From Pseudomonas gingeri (GTDB lineage Bacteria > Pseudomonadota > Gammaproteobacteria > Pseudomonadales > Pseudomonadaceae), in assembly GCF_013386165.1 (NCBI RefSeq), contig NZ_JACAOS010000021.1, positions 392-62,625 of the forward strand: a stretch of 62,234 bases of DNA, in the 5' to 3' direction. Position numbers and translations under genes: made by a program. Every line of letters begins with the position of its first letter. Position 1 is the first letter of the stretch. Of the stretch, positions 58,928-62,234 are shown piece after piece. Below the pieces are notes generated by a model. It made no database searches and was not told the origin of the DNA. It saw nothing but the letters and a program-made list of their open reading frames with translations.

Positions 58928-60139
58928 ATGCTCGCCACGCTCAGACACTACCCCGCAGGCGTCAACCTGCTTCTGGCCAGCGCCCTGCTGCTGACCTTGG
59001 GGAGGGCGATCACCCTGCCGTATATGGTGATCTACCTGAGTACGCGTTACGGCCTGAGCGTTACCGCGGTGGGTATGATCGTCGGCGGTGCCCTGGTCCT
59101 GGGTTCGCTGCTGAGCCTCTATGGTGGCTATCTCACTGACCGTGTACGACCCTTCCCACTGATCCTGGCCCTGACCGTCTTTTTCATTAGCGGCTTTATC
59201 GGCATGTGCCTGACCTTGAGCCTGCCGGTGTTCTTTTTCTTCCTGGTGGCCTTCAACTTTTCCTATTCGGCGATCGATGTGGTGGCCAAGGCCAGCTTCG
59301 GTCGCCTGCTGCCCGGGGATGAGCAAAGCCAGGTATTTTCCCTGCGTTACACGCTGATCAATATCGCCTACGCGGTAGGGCCCTTTGTCGGCGCCGGGCT
59401 GGCCAGCGTCAACATCCAGCTGCCCTTTGTGGTTTCAGCGCTGTTGGGCATTCTGTTCTTCGCGCTTTATGCGACCCAGGGTGATCGCCATCTCGGCGCC
59501 GTCCAGTCCGAGACCGCCGGGTTCTCCTTTGGCAAGGTCGGTCGGATTCTGATTCAGGACCGGCGCCTGGTCTGCTTCACCTTCGGCGGCATACTCAGTG
59601 CCGTGGTGTTCGGACAGTTCACCGCATACCTGTCCCAGTACCTGGTGCTGACCCTCGACGCGCAACGTGTCTATACGGTGATCAGCACCTTGGTAGCGGT
59701 GAACGCCAGCGTGGTCATTTGCCTGCAGTACCTGCTCGGCAAGTCGATCGACCAGCGTCATCTGACCCTCTGGCTGGTGGGCGGGCTGGCGCTGTTCCTC
59801 GCCGGCCTGGTGGGCTTTTCCATGGCCGAGAGCCTGTGGGCCTGGGCGGCGGCGATGGTGATCTTCACCCTTGGGGAAATCATCGTGTTTCCGGTCGAAT
59901 ACATGTTTATCGACCGCATCGCCCCGACGCATTTGCGTGGCATGTACTACGCGGCGCAAAACCTCTCCAATCTCGGCGGCGCCTTCGGCCCGATCGTCTG
60001 TGGTGTCGCTTTGGCCACGCTGCCACCCGCCGCCATGTTCTATGTGTTGGCGGTGTTCATTATTCTCGGTGGCGCCTTGTATGTCATGGGTGGCTCTATG
60101 GCTGAGGCGGACCAAAGCGTGCGAGCGCCGCATCGATGA
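58928..60139 (+). CDS. MFS transporter
   Basis: 403 residues with twelve predicted membrane segments. The MFS loop 2-3 motif is GGYLTDRVRPFP (about 67-78). It opens LLLASALLLTLGRAITLPYMVIYLS. The type resembles drug/proton exporters of the MdtH/YajR-like group, substrate unknown. The ATG at 58928 has a perfect AGGAGG. Its last 44 bases overlap the 3' end of the convergent LysR gene. Confidence 0.87.
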   Translation: MLATLRHYPAGVNLLLASALLLTLGRAITLPYMVIYLSTRYGLSVTAVGMIVGGALVLGSLLSLYGGYLTDRVRPFPLILALTVFFISGFIGMCLTLSLPVFFFFLVAFNFSYSAIDVVAKASFGRLLPGDEQSQVFSLRYTLINIAYAVGPFVGAGLASVNIQLPFVVSALLGILFFALYATQGDRHLGAVQSETAGFSFGKVGRILIQDRRLVCFTFGGILSAVVFGQFTAYLSQYLVLTLDAQRVYTVISTLVAVNASVVICLQYLLGKSIDQRHLTLWLVGGLALFLAGLVGFSMAESLWAWAAAMVIFTLGEIIVFPVEYMFIDRIAPTHLRGMYYAAQNLSNLGGAFGPIVCGVALATLPPAAMFYVLAVFIILGGALYVMGGSMAEADQSVRAPHR

Positions 60140-60995
60140 ATTGCCGGAGCTTGGCGGTTCTCTGACGATTGGCGGTGTAGAGCAAATGCATCTGTCGGCT
60201 CGGTGCCTGGTAGTCCGCCAGCAATCGAACCAGCTCGCCGCTACGCAGGGCCGGCTCAAGAAAGTCTTCGGGCCCCAGGAGCACGCCGAAGCCGTCCAGT
60301 GCGGCCGACAACAGTGCCTTGCTCTCGTTGACCTGCAATCGACTGGAAACCTGCACCCGCTCAACGGTGGAGCCTTTGCAAAAGACCCATTCGCGGTCAG
60401 CTGGACGGGACCAATAGACATACCCCAGGCACTCATGCGCCTTCAGGTCATCCGGTACTTGCGGCACGCCGCGCTTGGCCAGGTAGCTCGGCGCCGCACA
60501 GGTGACCAGTCGATAAGGTGCCAATGGCCTGGCGATCAGGCTGGAGGTGGTCAACGGACCAAGCCTGAACGTCACCTCATAACCCTCTTCGACCAGATCG
60601 ACGAAACGGTCGGTCAAATGCAGGTCGATTTCCACCTCTGGGTGCTGGCGCAAAAACTCCGTCACAAAGGGCATGAGGCGATAGGAGCCGAACGTGACCG
60701 GAGCGCTGACTTTCAGCTTGCCGCGCGGGGTGTCATTCATGATCTGGGCAAGGGAGTCGGCCGCCTGGGCCTCACTCAGGATGTGCTTGCAGCGTTCGTA
60801 GTAGACGCTGCCCAACTCCGTCAGGCTCTGGCGTCGGGTGGTACGGTTGAGCAGGCGCGCGCCCAGCCGCTGCTCAAGGGCGGCCACGTGCTTGGCCACC
60901 ATCTGCGGCGACAGCCCCAGTCGCTCGGCAGCGCTGGCATAGGAGCCGGATTCCGCCGCCGTCACAAAGGCGCCCATGCTCGTCAGGCGATCCAT
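60096..60995 (-). CDS. LysR family transcriptional regulator
   Basis: 299 residues. The winged HTH is at about 1-60 (AFVTAAESGSYASAAERL, SPQMVAKHVAALEQRLG) and the effector domain at about 90-295. This is the DmlR/CrgA-type branch (MDRLTSMGAFV). It is divergent from the F420-type oxidoreductase across 103 bases and convergent with the MFS gene. GATGATT (61030) and AATCATC (61058) are inverted arms in the gap, a possible operator. Confidence 0.88.
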   Translation of the reverse strand: MDRLTSMGAFVTAAESGSYASAAERLGLSPQMVAKHVAALEQRLGARLLNRTTRRQSLTELGSVYYERCKHILSEAQAADSLAQIMNDTPRGKLKVSAPVTFGSYRLMPFVTEFLRQHPEVEIDLHLTDRFVDLVEEGYEVTFRLGPLTTSSLIARPLAPYRLVTCAAPSYLAKRGVPQVPDDLKAHECLGYVYWSRPADREWVFCKGSTVERVQVSSRLQVNESKALLSAALDGFGVLLGPEDFLEPALRSGELVRLLADYQAPSRQMHLLYTANRQRTAKLRQFIDAALARFGPPQP

Positions 60996-61098
60996 GATTA
61001 GTTACTCCTGGTAGTGAGACTAAGTAGCCGATGATTATTTATCTATCGTTAGTTGGCAATCATCATGGTTTCTTCTTGGTCATCCGTGGAGCAACGAC

Positions 61099-61761
61099 AT
61101 GCGTATTGGCATTATTGGAGCAGGCTTTATTGGACGGGCAGTGGCGCAATTGGCCATCGCGGCGGGACACGAAGCGTTGCTCAGTAATTCACGTGGGCCG
61201 CAGAGCTTGACCAGCGTGACCAGCGGTATTCCTGGGAGCCAGGTCGGCACTGTCGAGCAGGCTGCAGAATTTGGTGACGTGGTGCTCGTGGCCATTCCGT
61301 TCGAGCATTACCGGAGCGTGCCGGCCCAATGGTTGGAGGGCAAAGTCGTGCTGGATGCCAACAACTACTACCCGCAGCGCGACGGTCGCATTGCCGCGCT
61401 CGACCGTTTCGAAACCACCACCAGCCGCCTGCTCGCTGAACACCTGCCGCACTCCAGCGTGGTCAAGGTGTTCAATGCCATTCTTGCCCGGGATCTGGGG
61501 CGCGACTCGCGCCCGGCAGCGGCCCCAGACCGACGCGCATTGCCGGTCGCCGCGGATGATCCGGCCGCGAAGGCGCTGGTGATCCAGTTCCTCAACGAGA
61601 TCGGATTCGACGCGGTGGATGCCGGCGGCCTGGATGAAAGCTGGCGCTTCGAACGAGCTAAACCGGCCTACTGCATATCGCTGGATAAAGCCGGACTCAA
61701 GGCTGCCTTGGCTGCGGCCCAGCGGGATGTTGAATTGCCCGATGGCTCGTGGCGCTCCTGA
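61099..61761 (+). CDS. NADPH-dependent F420-reductase-like oxidoreductase
   Basis: 220 residues. The Rossmann motif GIIGAGFIGRAVAQL (about 4-18) binds NADP; SNSRGPQSL (about 29-37) contains the phosphate-binding Arg of the NADP-oxidoreductase F420-dependent family. VFNAILARDLG and PVAADDPAAKALV are characteristic. Most Pseudomonas do not make F420, so it probably uses another acceptor. The neighbouring divergent LysR is its likely regulator. An AGCAACGAC stretch precedes the ATG. Confidence 0.82.
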   Translation: MRIGIIGAGFIGRAVAQLAIAAGHEALLSNSRGPQSLTSVTSGIPGSQVGTVEQAAEFGDVVLVAIPFEHYRSVPAQWLEGKVVLDANNYYPQRDGRIAALDRFETTTSRLLAEHLPHSSVVKVFNAILARDLGRDSRPAAAPDRRALPVAADDPAAKALVIQFLNEIGFDAVDAGGLDESWRFERAKPAYCISLDKAGLKAALAAAQRDVELPDGSWRS

Positions 61762-62050
61762 CTGACCCGGCCCCTACCGATTCCCCCGCGAGCGCCGGCT
61801 CCGGGGGAATCATCGGCTTGCGCGTCATGCCCAGGCTCACCACCGCCCCGGTGACCAGCAATCCTCCGGCAATCACGAACGCTCAGTTATAGCTGCCGGT
61901 GGCGCTGATCACATAGCCGGTCACCACCGGCGCGAGCATTCCGAAGACATTGCCGCCCACCACCACGAAGGCCATGGCCTGCGCCGCCCGGGAAACCCCC
62001 TGGCTATCGACGACCCGCACGAAGGTGCGCATGGCATGAAAACGGTCCAT
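61762..62050 (-). pseudogene. LysR N-terminus fused to a decayed MFS C-terminus
   Basis: From the ATG at 62048-62050, the frame reads MDRFHAMRTFVRVV, a LysR start, then passes without a break into MFS sequence (GNVFGMLAPVVTGYVISATG). It stops at a TGA (61883-61885) in the middle of an MFS helix; past the stop, AFVIAGGLLVTGAVVSL continues in frame to about 61765. It is the product of a deletion joining two genes, followed by a nonsense mutation. Not expected to be functional. Confidence 0.7.
61779..61811. terminator. Hairpin after the F420-type gene
   Basis: GATTCCCCCG and CGGGGGAATC form a perfect ten-pair stem 17 bases past the stop. No T-run follows. Confidence 0.55.
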
Positions 62051-62119
62051 TCAATCTGCCCGCATTCGTGAGCATCCGAGGTTGGAAAATGACGCTTGGT
62101 ACTGTACTTCCGGACAAGA

Positions 62120-62146
62120 AAAAGCCCGGCTGATAAGGCCGGGCTC
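62120..62146 (-). terminator. Rho-independent terminator of the right-edge gene
   Basis: AGCCCGGC and GCCGGGCT pair exactly around a seven-base loop, followed on the minus strand by five T. It lies 26 bases past the stop of the partial gene at 62173. Confidence 0.87.
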
Positions 62147-62172
62147 TTGGCTGGATGCTGCAGTAAAGCGAC

Positions 62173-62234
62173 TCATGCACGATTCTGGATCAGACGGTCG
62201 GAACCACCTTCAGCAACGCGACGGTCGATCAGGC
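62173..62234 (-). CDS. C-terminal end of an unidentified protein
   Basis: Only the last 19 residues are visible: LIDRRVAEGGSDRLIQNRA, then stop. The frame is open to the edge and has a terminator right after. I do not recognise the protein from this tail. Confidence 0.6.
   Translation of the reverse strand, partial: LIDRRVAEGGSDRLIQNRA

Overview
The window is one contiguous piece of a Pseudomonas chromosome, most likely the P. fluorescens group. The evidence is FabV as enoyl-ACP reductase, an AmpR/AmpC pair, DUF2790 and DUF2784 proteins, GlxA-type amidase/AraC regulators, a REPIN of the GTAGGAGCGAGC type and uniformly high GC. I see no rRNA, canonical tRNA, insertion sequence, prophage or CRISPR array. 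The left edge cuts nrdB. The right edge cuts a gene I do not recognise.

Layout. 1-8400: nrdB with its own promoter and paired NrdR-type boxes, a DapA paralogue, a flavin monooxygenase divergent from a MarR regulator across nested perfect dyads, an orphan ParS/MbcA-type antitoxin, a LysR/Tam divergent pair, a complete hicAB module and ppnN. 8500-16100: an OmpR-type two-component system next to two small secreted proteins, an oxyanion ABC importer lacking its ATPase behind a ModE-like operator, a PAS-GGDEF cyclase and fabV. 16200-21800: a membrane Asp/Asn hydroxylase, RNase T2, azlCD, an NTF2-like protein and two GlxA regulators. 21880-33080: an operon for uptake and breakdown of an amide or amino-acid derivative (ABC importer, amidase, D-amino-acid dehydrogenase, RidA), then a tandem-repeat/REPIN block and a polyamine (gamma-glutamyl) unit with an AraC regulator. 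33090-46500: ampC/ampR, glycosyltransferases, MATE, ggt, arnT and a CBS protein.

The most interesting region is 46645-53463, an RNA-repair locus. A divergent sigma-54 activator (rtcR) faces rsr (Ro60 homologue), a noncoding stretch, rtcB, a minimal nucleotidyltransferase and rtcA. A good -24/-12 promoter lies before rsr. The stretch between rsr and rtcB folds by eye into three consecutive Y-RNA-like units. All three share the same asymmetric internal loop (AATGCC on the 5' side, ten nucleotides ending CTTGT on the 3' side), with different outer stems and insert domains. The third unit carries a circularly permuted tRNA mimic: T arm, acceptor stem closed by a GCAA loop, then D arm.

53460-62234: AraC and fumarylacetoacetase-family genes, a Zn-type second HemB, a small LMW-phosphatase-like protein, an MFS/LysR pair, an F420-type oxidoreductase, and two decayed loci (a LysR relic and a LysR-MFS fusion relic). 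All functional calls come from reading the sequence and family knowledge; no database search was run.
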